From Ferruginibacter sp. (GTDB lineage: Bacteria > Bacteroidota > Bacteroidia > Chitinophagales > Chitinophagaceae): a stretch of DNA of 54,401 bases. Shown one piece after another: positions 9,148 through 18,600 of the stretch (position 1 is its first letter; every line of letters begins with the position of its first letter). Both the position numbers and the translations under genes were made by a program. The notes beneath the pieces were generated by a model that saw nothing but the letters and a program-made list of their open reading frames with translations, was not told the DNA's origin and did no database searches. The DNA is taken from contig JAHBTN010000023.1 of the NCBI GenBank assembly GCA_019638575.1, positions 1-54,401 on the forward strand. The letters run 5' to 3'.

Positions 9148-10401
9148 TTACGGCACGTATTTTTTTACAATTACAGAAGCATTATGCCCGCCAAAACCAA
9201 AAGTGTTGCTGAGGGCGGCATTAACAGTACGGTGCTGTGCTTTGTTAAAAGTAAAATTAAGTTTGGGGTCAAGTTCAGGGTCGTCGGTAAAATGATTGAT
9301 GGTGGGAGGAACAATATCTTTCACCACTGCCATGATACAGGCAAGGGCTTCCAGCACACCGGCTGCGCCCAGGCAATGGCCCGTCATACTTTTAGTAGAA
9401 CTGATGTTGAGGTTATAGGCATGGTTGCCAAAAACATTCAGTATGGCTTTTGTTTCTGCAATATCGCCCAGCGGTGTTGAAGTGCCATGTACATTAATGT
9501 AATCAATGTCTTCGGGTTTCATACCGGCATCTTTTAAAGCTGCGTTCATTACATTTTTTGCACCCATCCCCTCGGGGTGAGGCGCTGTAATATGGTGGGC
9601 ATCGGCAGTAGCGCCGCCACCGGCCACTTCGCAATAAATTTTAGCGCCACGGGCAAGTGCATGCTCAAGGTTTTCAAGTACCAATACACCTGATCCTTCG
9701 CCCATTACAAATCCATCCCGGTCTTTATCAAAAGGCCTGCTGGCTGTTGATGGGTCATCATTTCTTTCGCTTAAGGCCTTCATGGCATTAAAACCACCCA
9801 CACCCGGCGAACTGATAACCGCTTCGCTACCCCCGGTTACAATAATATCAGCCTTACCTAACCGTATAGTATCAAATGCATCAATAATGGCATTGGTACT
9901 GCTGGCACAGGCGCTTACTACAGCATAGTTAGGCCCCCTGAAACCATGCCGCATAGATATTTGCCCGGCGGCTATATCTAATATCATCTTGGGAATAAAG
10001 AAAGGATTGTAACGTGGCGTTCCGTCACCTAAGGCAAAGTTGCTCACTTCTTCATAAAAAGTAGTGATACCGCCAATGCCGCTGGCAAATATTACGCCTA
10101 CCCTGTCCACATCAATATTATCACGGTTAATGCCGGCATCTTTAATGGCTTCGTCGCTGGCTATAAGGGCAAACTGGGTAAATCGGTCTATTTTACGGGC
10201 TTCCTTACGGTCGAGGTAATTGGTAGGTTCAAAATCTTTAACTTCACAGGCAAACCTGGTTTTAAACTTGCTGCAGTCGAACTGTTTTATAAAATCGCAG
10301 CCACTAACACCATCAGCCAAACCCTGCCAATACGTTTCAACAGTTTTGCCCAACGGAGTTAGCGCTCCCAATCCGGTAACTACAACTCGTGGTAATGCCA
10401 T
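9148..10401 (-). CDS. fabF: 3-oxoacyl-ACP synthase II (FabF)
   Basis: FabF condenses malonyl-ACP with acyl-ACP to extend fatty acids. The 417-residue protein has the thiolase fold with the full catalytic triad: Cys165 in VSACASSTN, a histidine in HGTSTPLGD and a second in TGHCLGAAG, followed by the terminal NTFGFGGHN loop. Length is normal. It lies 29 bp downstream of acpP on the same strand, the classic acpP-fabF pairing, so the carrier and its condensing enzyme are co-transcribed from the promoter before acpP. Confidence 0.97.
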   Translation of the reverse strand: MALPRVVVTGLGALTPLGKTVETYWQGLADGVSGCDFIKQFDCSKFKTRFACEVKDFEPTNYLDRKEARKIDRFTQFALIASDEAIKDAGINRDNIDVDRVGVIFASGIGGITTFYEEVSNFALGDGTPRYNPFFIPKMILDIAAGQISMRHGFRGPNYAVVSACASSTNAIIDAFDTIRLGKADIIVTGGSEAVISSPGVGGFNAMKALSERNDDPSTASRPFDKDRDGFVMGEGSGVLVLENLEHALARGAKIYCEVAGGGATADAHHITAPHPEGMGAKNVMNAALKDAGMKPEDIDYINVHGTSTPLGDIAETKAILNVFGNHAYNLNISSTKSMTGHCLGAAGVLEALACIMAVVKDIVPPTINHFTDDPELDPKLNFTFNKAQHRTVNAALSNTFGFGGHNASVIVKKYVP

Positions 10402-10430
10402 AAAATTTGCCTGTGATAGTTAAAATTTAA

Positions 10431-10667
10431 TTACTTGGCATGCTCTTCTAAATAAGCATTTGCCTGGCCTACGGTAGTAATGGTTTCTGCCTGCTCATCC
10501 GGAATAGAAATATTGAATTCTTTTTCAAATTCCATAATAAGTTCTACGGTGTCCAGGCTGTCGGCACCTAAATCATTGGTAAAAGATGCCTCAGGGGTAA
10601 CTTCGGCCTCATCTACTCCTAATTTATCAACAATAATTTTCTTTACTCTTGTTGCAATGTCTGACAT
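10431..10667 (-). CDS. acpP: Acyl carrier protein
   Basis: A 78-residue acidic protein. Ser37 in the [13 protein letters not shown] helix is the site that receives 4'-phosphopantetheine; acyl chains are then carried as thioesters through fatty-acid synthesis. Length and helix pattern are those of the FAS II carrier. It is the first gene of an acpP-fabF unit. A good Bacteroidota promoter precedes it (10696-10725), leaving an untranslated leader of roughly 20 nt. Confidence 0.97.
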   Translation of the reverse strand: MSDIATRVKKIIVDKLGVDEAEVTPEASFTNDLGADSLDTVELIMEFEKEFNISIPDEQAETITTVGQANAYLEEHAK

Positions 10668-10695
10668 GGTGTTAAATTTTAGTTTGTATTGGTTG

Positions 10696-10725
10696 CAAAA
10701 ATATACATTTTGAGGTAATTACAAA
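10696..10725 (-). promoter_or_regulatory. Promoter of acpP-fabF (TTTG-N18-TATTTTTG)
   Basis: On the minus strand TTTG (10725-10722) is followed after 18 nt by TATTTTTG (10703-10696), matching the Bacteroidota primary sigma consensus in both elements with near-normal spacing. It lies about 30 nt before the acpP start codon. Confidence 0.65.
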
Positions 10726-10926
10726 GAAATAGATGATGATTGATAATTGCCGGCATATTATCTTATAAAACAGCTAATCCATCTCCTCAAAATGTATTAC
10801 TAATATACAGGATTAATTTAAGGTTTTATAACTTGTTTTTTTCATTTTACAGGTAAATCCAAAAAATTTGTATATTGTTATTTCATCTTACCCCATACTT
10901 AACCCCTTTATCAAAACAAACCTGTT

Positions 10927-11355
10927 ATGGCCTTAAAGCAAATAGACCACGGTTCAAAAGAATACCTGCAAATGGTGAAGTTAAGGAACGATATCCTACG
11001 CCAGCCATTAGGGCTTTCTTTTACTCCCGAAGAACTTGCAAGGGAAAAAGATGACATTTTAATAGGCGCTTTTGATGAAGATGATTTGCTTGCCTGCTGC
11101 ATGCTTACAAAAGCTACCAGCGATAGTTTACGATTACGGCAGATGGCCGTTCAAAACAACCTGCAGGGAAAAGGCATTGGTGCCAGTATGCTTCATTTTG
11201 CCGAAAACCTTACCAAAGACAAAGGCTATAATAAAATTATCATGCACGCCCGTGAAACCGCTACCGGTTTTTACGAAAAATTAGGCTATAAAATTGTGGG
11301 CGATAAATTTACCGAGGTTACCATACCGCATTATGTGATGGAGAAAAAATTGTAA
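10927..11355 (+). CDS. GNAT-family N-acetyltransferase
   Basis: A 142-residue acetyl-CoA-dependent acyltransferase of the GNAT fold. The acetyl-CoA pyrophosphate-binding loop is visible as QNNLQGKGIGASML (about residues 74-87), after strand LRQMAV. The final strands carry the common FYEKLGYK motif near residue 118. The small size and layout resemble ElaA-type acetyltransferases. The acceptor (amine, protein or antibiotic) cannot be told. It is a single gene between acpP and a convergent YcxB-like gene. Confidence 0.85.
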   Translation: MALKQIDHGSKEYLQMVKLRNDILRQPLGLSFTPEELAREKDDILIGAFDEDDLLACCMLTKATSDSLRLRQMAVQNNLQGKGIGASMLHFAENLTKDKGYNKIIMHARETATGFYEKLGYKIVGDKFTEVTIPHYVMEKKL

Positions 11356-11442
11356 GCAACCCACCTACAGTTTTATAAAGTATTTTTTTGAAAACCCTGT
11401 CATGCAAATTGCCTTTTCTGCATAAAGTATATTGAGCGTTTC

Positions 11443-11922
11443 TTATCTTTTTACAATCTTGGCATTTAAAATTTTTCTTGCTTCATGTACATCATCGCCA
11501 TCAAAAGCATCTTTAGGTACAATAAAAAATGAGCGGCTGTTAAAATAAAGATGATAAAAATAAGGGCTCTCTATCCAGTTTACAAAATCTGTCCATGGCC
11601 AGCTACGGCCACCCCGTTCATTCTCAATCCTGAAAAATTCATTGCCCAGGATGGCTTTAAACCTGTCTTTAAAAGTTTCGGCTTTTTTATACACCATATA
11701 TGGTAACAGGTACCAAAAAAGCACCATCAGTGTAATCCATAAAACCGAACTTATGAGAAATGCCAGCGGTGATACTTTTTTAAAATAGAACAACCCGGCC
11801 GATAAAATGGCAAAAACATTCACCAGTATCATCATCACTTTTATTTCCCGGCGGGAGATGAAATGATAACGCAATGCCTGTATCACTTTTTTCTTATCGT
11901 AAGTAAAAAATTCGGATGTCAT
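11443..11922 (-). CDS. YcxB-like membrane protein
   Basis: A protein of about 159 residues with two adjacent transmembrane segments (about 27-46 and 50-70) and a cytosolic beta-rich C-terminal domain. The domain carries WPWTDFVNWIESPYFYHLYF and FFIVPKDAF, the signature of YcxB-like proteins (PF14317), whose function is unknown. The start is set at 11922 (MTSEFFTYDKK) rather than at the in-frame ATG 24 bp upstream. The reason is that the -7 box TATCTTTG (11934-11927) lies between the two and ends 4 nt before this ATG, so the upstream ATG would not be transcribed. It is divergent from the lipoprotein gene at 11968 with only 45 bp between them. Confidence 0.75.
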   Translation of the reverse strand: MTSEFFTYDKKKVIQALRYHFISRREIKVMMILVNVFAILSAGLFYFKKVSPLAFLISSVLWITLMVLFWYLLPYMVYKKAETFKDRFKAILGNEFFRIENERGGRSWPWTDFVNWIESPYFYHLYFNSRSFFIVPKDAFDGDDVHEARKILNAKIVKR

Positions 11923-11926
11923 GCGG

Positions 11927-11934
11927 CAAAGATA
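11927..11934 (-). promoter_or_regulatory. -7 box of the YcxB-like gene (leaderless arrangement)
   Basis: On the minus strand TATCTTTG matches TAnnTTTG and ends 4 nt before the ATG at 11922. The same string followed by CCGC is found before mfd. It implies a leaderless transcript and decides the start codon. Confidence 0.5.
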
Positions 11935-11954
11935 ACGGCAAAACATAATTAAGT

Positions 11955-11962
11955 TATTTTTG
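11955..11962 (+). promoter_or_regulatory. -7 box of the lipoprotein gene at 11968
   Basis: TATTTTTG matches TAnnTTTG and ends 5 nt before the ATG, so this message is also predicted to be leaderless. The two divergent -7 boxes here are only 20 bp apart, so polymerase binding at one probably hinders the other. No clear -33 element is seen. Confidence 0.45.
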
Positions 11963-11967
11963 AAACC

Positions 11968-13038
11968 ATGTTAATACAAAACCGTGCAGGAAAAACATTT
12001 ACCTGTAATGCTTTAATAAAGCTGTTGGCCTTTGCTATACTGCTGTTAACCCTTGTTTGCTGCAATAACAATACAGCCAACCGGCAAATTGAACGCTCAT
12101 TTTATTTTTGGAAATCTGTTTTTACACTTTCTGATTACGAAAAGCAAATGCTTGATTCGTTACAGGTAAAAACTTTGTACATAAAATTTTTTGATGTGGA
12201 TTGGGATGCAGAACGAAAAATTGCCGTGCCAGTTGCCAAAATCCGGTTTACCGATACAGCTTACCGCCATTACAAAATAATACCCACTGTTTTCATCACA
12301 AATGCCTGTATTCAAAAAATTGATTCAACACAAATACATGTACTTGCAAAAAATATTCAGCAGTTGCTTAATGAAATCATCAAAAGCAATACAATAAAAG
12401 ATATTCCCGAATTTCAATTAGACTGCGACTGGACAGCTGCTACCAGGGAAAAATATTTTGCATTGCTAAATGATATACATGCACTAATGCCCAATGCCAA
12501 GTTATCTGCCACAATAAGATTGCACCAGTTGAAATATGTTGCAAAAACTGGTATACCGCCTGTAAGCAGAGGCTTACTAATGTGTTATAACATGGGCAAC
12601 TTAAAAGACCCTGCTACAAAAAATTCTATTTTAGAAACCGCCGAACTGAAAAAATACATTGGCAGCCTTACCAATTACCCTTTACCGTTGGATATTGCCC
12701 TGCCATTATTTGATTGGAAAGTGCTTTACCGAAAAAATGTTTATACAGGCCTTATTCAAAACTTACCGGCAAGCGCATTCAATAATTCTTTCTGCAAAAA
12801 AAATGAAAACAGGTACCTTCTTTTAAAAGATACCTTGCTGCAAGGCTATAACCTGCTTAAAGGCGATATTATACGTGACGAGCAAAGCAGCTACAAAGAA
12901 ATACTGTTAACCGAAGCCGCAATAAACGGGCAGTTGAAAAATACCGGGCTAAGGGTATCGCTCTACCATTTGGATTCTGTAATTTTAAGAAAATACACAT
13001 ATCATGAACTGGAAAGTATTTATAACAGCTTGCATTAG
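11968..13038 (+). CDS. Lipoprotein with predicted TIM-barrel-like domain, unknown function
   Basis: A 356-residue protein with an N-terminal hydrophobic segment (about 17-31) ending in a Cys pair at LVCCNNN, consistent with a lipidated envelope protein. The rest shows regular beta/alpha alternation (VKTLYIKFFDVDWD, YKIIPTVFITN, IPEFQLDCDWT, AKLSATIRLHQ, GLLMCYNMGN, LPLDIALPLFDW). This resembles the barrels of glycoside-hydrolase-like proteins; the FQLDCDW strand end recalls the acidic motif of GH18-type barrels. No enzyme activity can be assigned. Its 3' end overlaps the next gene by 35 bp, so the two are almost certainly translated together. Confidence 0.6.
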   Translation: MLIQNRAGKTFTCNALIKLLAFAILLLTLVCCNNNTANRQIERSFYFWKSVFTLSDYEKQMLDSLQVKTLYIKFFDVDWDAERKIAVPVAKIRFTDTAYRHYKIIPTVFITNACIQKIDSTQIHVLAKNIQQLLNEIIKSNTIKDIPEFQLDCDWTAATREKYFALLNDIHALMPNAKLSATIRLHQLKYVAKTGIPPVSRGLLMCYNMGNLKDPATKNSILETAELKKYIGSLTNYPLPLDIALPLFDWKVLYRKNVYTGLIQNLPASAFNNSFCKKNENRYLLLKDTLLQGYNLLKGDIIRDEQSSYKEILLTEAAINGQLKNTGLRVSLYHLDSVILRKYTYHELESIYNSLH

Positions 13039-15394
13039 TTCGGCCATTGTTGCATTTCCTGCAAATATCATCGGTTGCGGCGCCGAGGCAGACCCTTACG
13101 ATTATTACACTTCTTTCTTTCATCAAAACCTTCCCGAAGTAAACGGGTACAAACCTTTTTATTATACAGGCTATAGTTTTTTGTACGATGCTAATGAACC
13201 TGTATCTGCCACCGATATGTTTGCAAAAGAATGGGCAGCTTATTGCGGTGCTTCGGTAAAAACCAACGATGCAAAAATGCTGGTTACAAAATATGCATTA
13301 AAAGATTTGAATAACCTGTATTACCATCTTGAAAAACAACAGCCATTAAAGATACCCGACTCTGTAAAGCAAAACAGTATGACGGCATACTTTACTAAAA
13401 GCAATGACTTAGAAGCGTTGGGATATATTTTATATGCCAAACGGGTAGAGCCATACGTTGTTGGCGGCGATGGTGATTGGGAAGATTTGAAAAGAGACAG
13501 TCTTAAAATGGCAAAACTTATAAAAAACGGCGAGCAATTATATGCCGCAGCCAAAAAAGATTTTTTTAAAGCAAAATATGCTTACCAGGTTTTAAGGTTG
13601 GCACATTATAGCGGCAGATATAAAGATGTGATTGACTGGTATGATAATTATGAATCAAATATAAAAACCAGTAACCTTTTGCAACCTTTATGCCTGTCGT
13701 TAAAAGCTGGTGCTTTGTTCCGTACGGGAAAACAACCCGAAGCTGCTTACCTGTTTAGCAAAGCTTTTAGTGCAAGCGATGTTAAAAGAATTTCAAATTA
13801 CCTGGGTTTTAACTGGGCGGTTGACTGGAAAGCCAACAGGCAACAGTACCTTAACCTTTGCAATGATAATAATGAAAAAGCAGCCATGCTTGCTTTGTTT
13901 GCATTAGGCAGCACCAATAACGACCTTGCCAACCTGCAAGAAATATACAAGCTTAACCCGGCTAGTCCCGAACTGGAAGTTTTGGTGGTAAGAGAAATAA
14001 ATAAATTAGAAGAAAAATATTTTACGCCTGCTTTACAAAAAATAAGTGGCGGCAATTCATTATACTATATATGGACAGATAGTTCTACCGACAGTATTTT
14101 TAACGATGCAGAAAAAGAAGTGCAGCAACTGGCAGTTTTTTTACATGATGCTGCACAAAACAAACAGGTAAAAAATACCGGCTTGTTTGAAACAGCCGCC
14201 TGCTATGCATCTTACATGATTAAAGATTATACCACTGCCAATCAATATGCCGCTGCAGCCGAAAAAATGAACCTTACCCCAAAAGTAAAAGACCAGCTTT
14301 ACCTTACTAAACTTTTAATCACCATTAGCCAGGCAGATAAGATGGATGCTGCATTTGAGGAAGCATTGTTACCATCATTGCAATGGCTTGAAGAAAAAGT
14401 GAAAAGCGAAAAACCTGTTACAATGGAATACTGGCAGATACAGCAATGGCGTAATATTTACCGTAACTTAATGAGCATAGTTGTTGCCAAGGGTTACCAC
14501 CAGCAAGGCAACCTGGCTAAAGAAGCTTTAAGTATTGGTGCTGCCGATTTTATAATGAAAACAAACGAAGAAAATTATTATATCAAAGAAGGCGTTAATT
14601 TTTTAAGGAACAAAATGATGAGCGCCGACGTTGAAAAATTATATGCTTTGCTTGATAACAGGAACCCGTCAAAATTTGAGTATTATCTATTTAATCATAA
14701 TTCAGTTACCAAAAAAGAGGTGATAGATTTTGCCGGCACTTCTTATTTAAGGGAATATGATTATGCCAAAGCTATCGATTGGTTTAAACGCTCAACAGAA
14801 AAAACGCAAATCAATAAAAACCCTTTTGCCGATTTACTGTACGACAGGGAAGAACAATTACCGTCAGAAAAAAAATTCAGCAGCAGCAAACTTGCTTTTG
14901 CACAGGAGATGCTGCAACTTGAAAAAGCTGCTACGCAACCTGCCACTGCCGCAAAAAGTTATTACAAAATGGCGTTGGGCTTGTACAATACCACTTATTA
15001 CGGCCATACCTGGGAGTTGGTACAATATTACCGCAGTGGCAGCGATGGCTACCACATACCAAAAGATGCTACCGGTTTTGAAAAAGAATATTATGGCGCC
15101 TTTAAAGCACAGGCTTATTTTGAAAAAGCCATGCAAGCCTCTACCGACAAGAATTTTAAAGCACGCTGTTTATTTATGATGGCCAAATGTGCACAAAAAC
15201 AAGTTCATCAGCCGCAGTATGATGAATACCAAACCAACTGGGACCAATATGATGAAGCATATAAAAATTATTGGCCACTTTTTAAAGAGAATAAATATTT
15301 TGCAACTTTTGTAAAAGATTATGGCGCCACCCCATTTTATAAAGAGGCTTATAACAGTTGCAGTTATTTGAGGGATTTTGTGAAAAAGAAATAA
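13004..15394 (+). CDS. Large TPR-like lipoprotein, unknown function
   Basis: A 796-residue protein with a signal peptide and probable lipobox (IIGC, Cys25). It is then mostly helical, with TPR-like hairpins scattered through it: AYQVLRLAHYSGRYKDVIDW near 190-215, AALFRTG-type repeats, TSYLREYDYAKAIDWFKRS near 575-595, and AQAYFEKAMQASTDKNFKA near the end. Conserved N-terminal DPYDYYTSFFHQNLP is striking and not part of a repeat I recognise. The start overlaps the TIM-barrel lipoprotein by 35 bp, so the two probably work together in the envelope. Function is unknown. Confidence 0.6.
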   Translation: MNWKVFITACISSAIVAFPANIIGCGAEADPYDYYTSFFHQNLPEVNGYKPFYYTGYSFLYDANEPVSATDMFAKEWAAYCGASVKTNDAKMLVTKYALKDLNNLYYHLEKQQPLKIPDSVKQNSMTAYFTKSNDLEALGYILYAKRVEPYVVGGDGDWEDLKRDSLKMAKLIKNGEQLYAAAKKDFFKAKYAYQVLRLAHYSGRYKDVIDWYDNYESNIKTSNLLQPLCLSLKAGALFRTGKQPEAAYLFSKAFSASDVKRISNYLGFNWAVDWKANRQQYLNLCNDNNEKAAMLALFALGSTNNDLANLQEIYKLNPASPELEVLVVREINKLEEKYFTPALQKISGGNSLYYIWTDSSTDSIFNDAEKEVQQLAVFLHDAAQNKQVKNTGLFETAACYASYMIKDYTTANQYAAAAEKMNLTPKVKDQLYLTKLLITISQADKMDAAFEEALLPSLQWLEEKVKSEKPVTMEYWQIQQWRNIYRNLMSIVVAKGYHQQGNLAKEALSIGAADFIMKTNEENYYIKEGVNFLRNKMMSADVEKLYALLDNRNPSKFEYYLFNHNSVTKKEVIDFAGTSYLREYDYAKAIDWFKRSTEKTQINKNPFADLLYDREEQLPSEKKFSSSKLAFAQEMLQLEKAATQPATAAKSYYKMALGLYNTTYYGHTWELVQYYRSGSDGYHIPKDATGFEKEYYGAFKAQAYFEKAMQASTDKNFKARCLFMMAKCAQKQVHQPQYDEYQTNWDQYDEAYKNYWPLFKENKYFATFVKDYGATPFYKEAYNSCSYLRDFVKKK

Positions 15395-15559
15395 AAGGGT
15401 TTTTATTTTTCAGGTTTGTATCATAAAATCTTTACAGGTTGCATACAGGTATGCCGTACAAGTGAGTGACACAACGATGATGCCCAATGAACCGATGCCG
15501 GTAACATCATTTTTATTATTGGTTTGAAAAGCCATATTTTTTGGCAACGCAAATAAAAA

Positions 15560-15579
15560 CGCCACTCAACCGAGTGGCG
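15560..15579 (-). terminator. Intrinsic terminator downstream of nrdJ
   Basis: An 8-bp GC-rich stem (15560-15567 with 15572-15579) and 4-nt loop. Read on the minus strand it is followed by a run of T residues, placed about 46 bp after the nrdJ stop codon. Confidence 0.75.
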
Positions 15580-15625
15580 CCTTTGTATGTTCGTGCTTAA
15601 TGAAACATCATTTTTGTTGGGTGGC

Positions 15626-18600
15626 TTAGCTGCACCCCATGCTATTGCCGCAGTTTAAACACTTGTAGCAAGTACCGCTGCGTACTGTTATATGGCCACA
15701 GGTGTTGCAGGCCGGTGCATCGCTTTGCATGCTTTTGGCGGCTGCGTTCACTGCATCCATGCCATCATTTTTTTTATGCGCTGTGCGGTGATGCGCTTTT
15801 GCAGGCGCTGTTTCGGCCGGCGCTTTAGCGCCGCCAATTACCCTTACTTCGCTTAGCTCGGGCTTGCGCTCGCCAATGGTAGGTGTGCTTTCATCCCACT
15901 CTTCGTTGCCCAGGTTTTGCACTTCGGGTTTATCCAGTACATGAACCAAATCGTTGCGGCCTAAATATTCGTACGCCAGTGAGCGGAACATGAAATCGAC
16001 AATGGAAGTGGTTGATTTAATATTGGGATGTTCAACCATACCACTTGGTTCAAAACGGGTGAACACAAATTTTTCTACATACTCTTCTAAAGGCACGCCA
16101 TATTGCAAGCCTATAGAAATAGCAATGGCAAAACAGTTAAGCATACTACGCATGGTGGCGCCTTCTTTTGCCATATCAATAAATATTTCTCCCAGGGTAC
16201 CATCACTGTATTCGCCGGTGCGTAAAAAAAGTGTTTGGCCGTTTATTTTTGCTTTTTGGTTAAAGCCCCTGCGTTTGGCTGGCAGCGATCTTCTTTCTAC
16301 AATCATGGCCAACTGCCGCTTTAATGTTGTATCGGCGCTGTTTTGTACACGCTTGTTCATTTCATCAAGCAGTTCATCAATGGTTAGTTTGCCCATATCC
16401 ACCATGGTTGAAATATCGGCTGCCAGCGATGCTGCTGTTTCTTCGCTTACTGCATCGCTTAGTTTCTTTTTCTTATCGCTTTTATTGCTTAATGGCTGTG
16501 ATAATTTAGAACCATCACGATACAAGGCGCAGGCTTTTAAGCCAAGCTCCCAGCTTAACCTGTACGAGTCGGCAATATCTTCTTTTGTGGCTTCGTTGGG
16601 TAGGTTAATGGTTTTAGAGATAGCGCCGCTTAAGAAAGGCTGTGCAGCACCCATCATGCGTATATGCCCGTGTGCATGTATGTAGCGTTGGCCAAGCTGT
16701 CCGCATTTGTTGGCGCAATCAAACACCGGAAGGTGTTCTTCCTTTAAGTAAGGGGCGCCTTCCACCGTCATAGTGCCGCATGCATAAATATTGGCAGCTT
16801 CTATCTCTTCATCGGTAAACCCAAGCGCTTCCAGCAGGCTCCACGAAAAATCGTTGTATTGCTCCGGCTTAAAACCTAAACGCTCTAAGCAGGTTTGGCC
16901 AAGGGTACTTGTGTTGAAAACAAAACTTATTTCAAAAGCTGCACCCAGGGCTTTGTTCAGCTTATCAATATCTTCCTGTATAAAACCTTTTTCTAAAAGC
17001 GTTTTGGTATTAATGTATGGCGCTTTATCAAGCGATGCATGTCCTTTTGCATAAGCAACAATTTCCTCTATTTCGCTTTCGTTGTATTTTAAATTACGTA
17101 ATGCCTGCGGCACACTTTGGTTGATGATTTTAAAATATCCGCCGCCGCTTAATTTTTTAAATTTAACAAGTGCAAAATCAGGCTCTACACCGGTGGTATC
17201 GCAATCCATCACCAGGCCAATGGTACCTGTGGGTGCTATAACGGTTGTTTGTGCATTGCGGTAGCCATATTTTTCGCCCATCTGCACGGCATCGTCCCAT
17301 GCTTTTGTTGCTGCCTTTAATAAATAATCGGGACAATATTTTGCATTGATACCCTGTGGTTTTATTTCGATGCCTTCGTAAGCATCGGCTGCATCATAAG
17401 CTGCTGCACGGTGGTTACGCATCACCCTTAACATGTGTTCTTTATTTTCTTCGTATTTATCAAATGCACCAAGTATGCTGGCAAGTTCTGCAGATGTTTT
17501 ATAAGCAACACCCGTCATGATAGCTGTAATAGCGCCTGCCATCCCTCTTGCTTCTTCACTATCGTAAGGGATTCCGCTCACCATCAGCATAGAGCCAAGA
17601 TTGGCAAAGCCTAAACCTAATGTACGGTAATCATAAGAAAGCTGTGCCACTTCTTTTGATGGAAACTGTGCCATCAATACAGATATCTCTAACACAACTG
17701 TCCAAAGGCGGCAGGTATGTTCAAAGCCGGCTACATTAAATGTATTGTTTTGCTCATCAAAAAACCTGCGCAGGTTTACGCTTGCAAGGTTGCAGGCTGT
17801 ATTATCTAAAAACATGTATTCGCTGCAGGGGTTTGATGCCCTGATGGGGCCCCCCTGCGGGCAGGTATGCCATTCGTTGATGGTGGTATCGTATTGTGTT
17901 CCGGGGTCGGCACAGCGCCATGCGGCATAAGTAATGTCTTCCCATAATTTTTTCGCCTGCACTTTTTTCATCACCCTTCCATCGCTTCTTCCTTTTAGTT
18001 CCCACTCGCCATCTTCATCTAATATTTTAAAAAACTCATTGGGTATGCGTATAGAGTTGTTGCTGTTTTGCCCGCTCACTGTACGGTAAGCTTCGCCTTC
18101 ATAATCGCTGGGATATCCTGCTGCAATCAATGCAGCCACTTTATCCTCTTCCTCTACTTTCCAATTAATAAATTTTTCAATTTCGGGATGATCAAGATCA
18201 AGGCAAACCATCTTGGCTGCTCTTCTTGTAGTGCCGCCACTTTTGATGGCGCCTGCTGCACGGTCGCCTATTTTTAAAAAACTCATCAGCCCGCTTGATG
18301 TACCGCCACCACTTAATTTTTCGCCTTCGCCACGTATGCTGCTAAAGTTGGTGCCTACGCCGCTGCCATATTTAAAAATCCTTGCTTCCCTTACCCAAAG
18401 ATCCATAATGCCACCTTCGTTTACCAGGTCGTCGTTAACACTTAATATGAAACAAGCATGCGGCTGAGGGCGCTCATAAGCATTCTGCGATTTTTTTAAC
18501 TGTCCGTCTTTTGCATCCACATAATAATGCCCTTGTGGTTTACCGGTAATACCATATACTTCGTGCAGGCCGGTATTAAACCATTGCGGACTGTTAGGCA

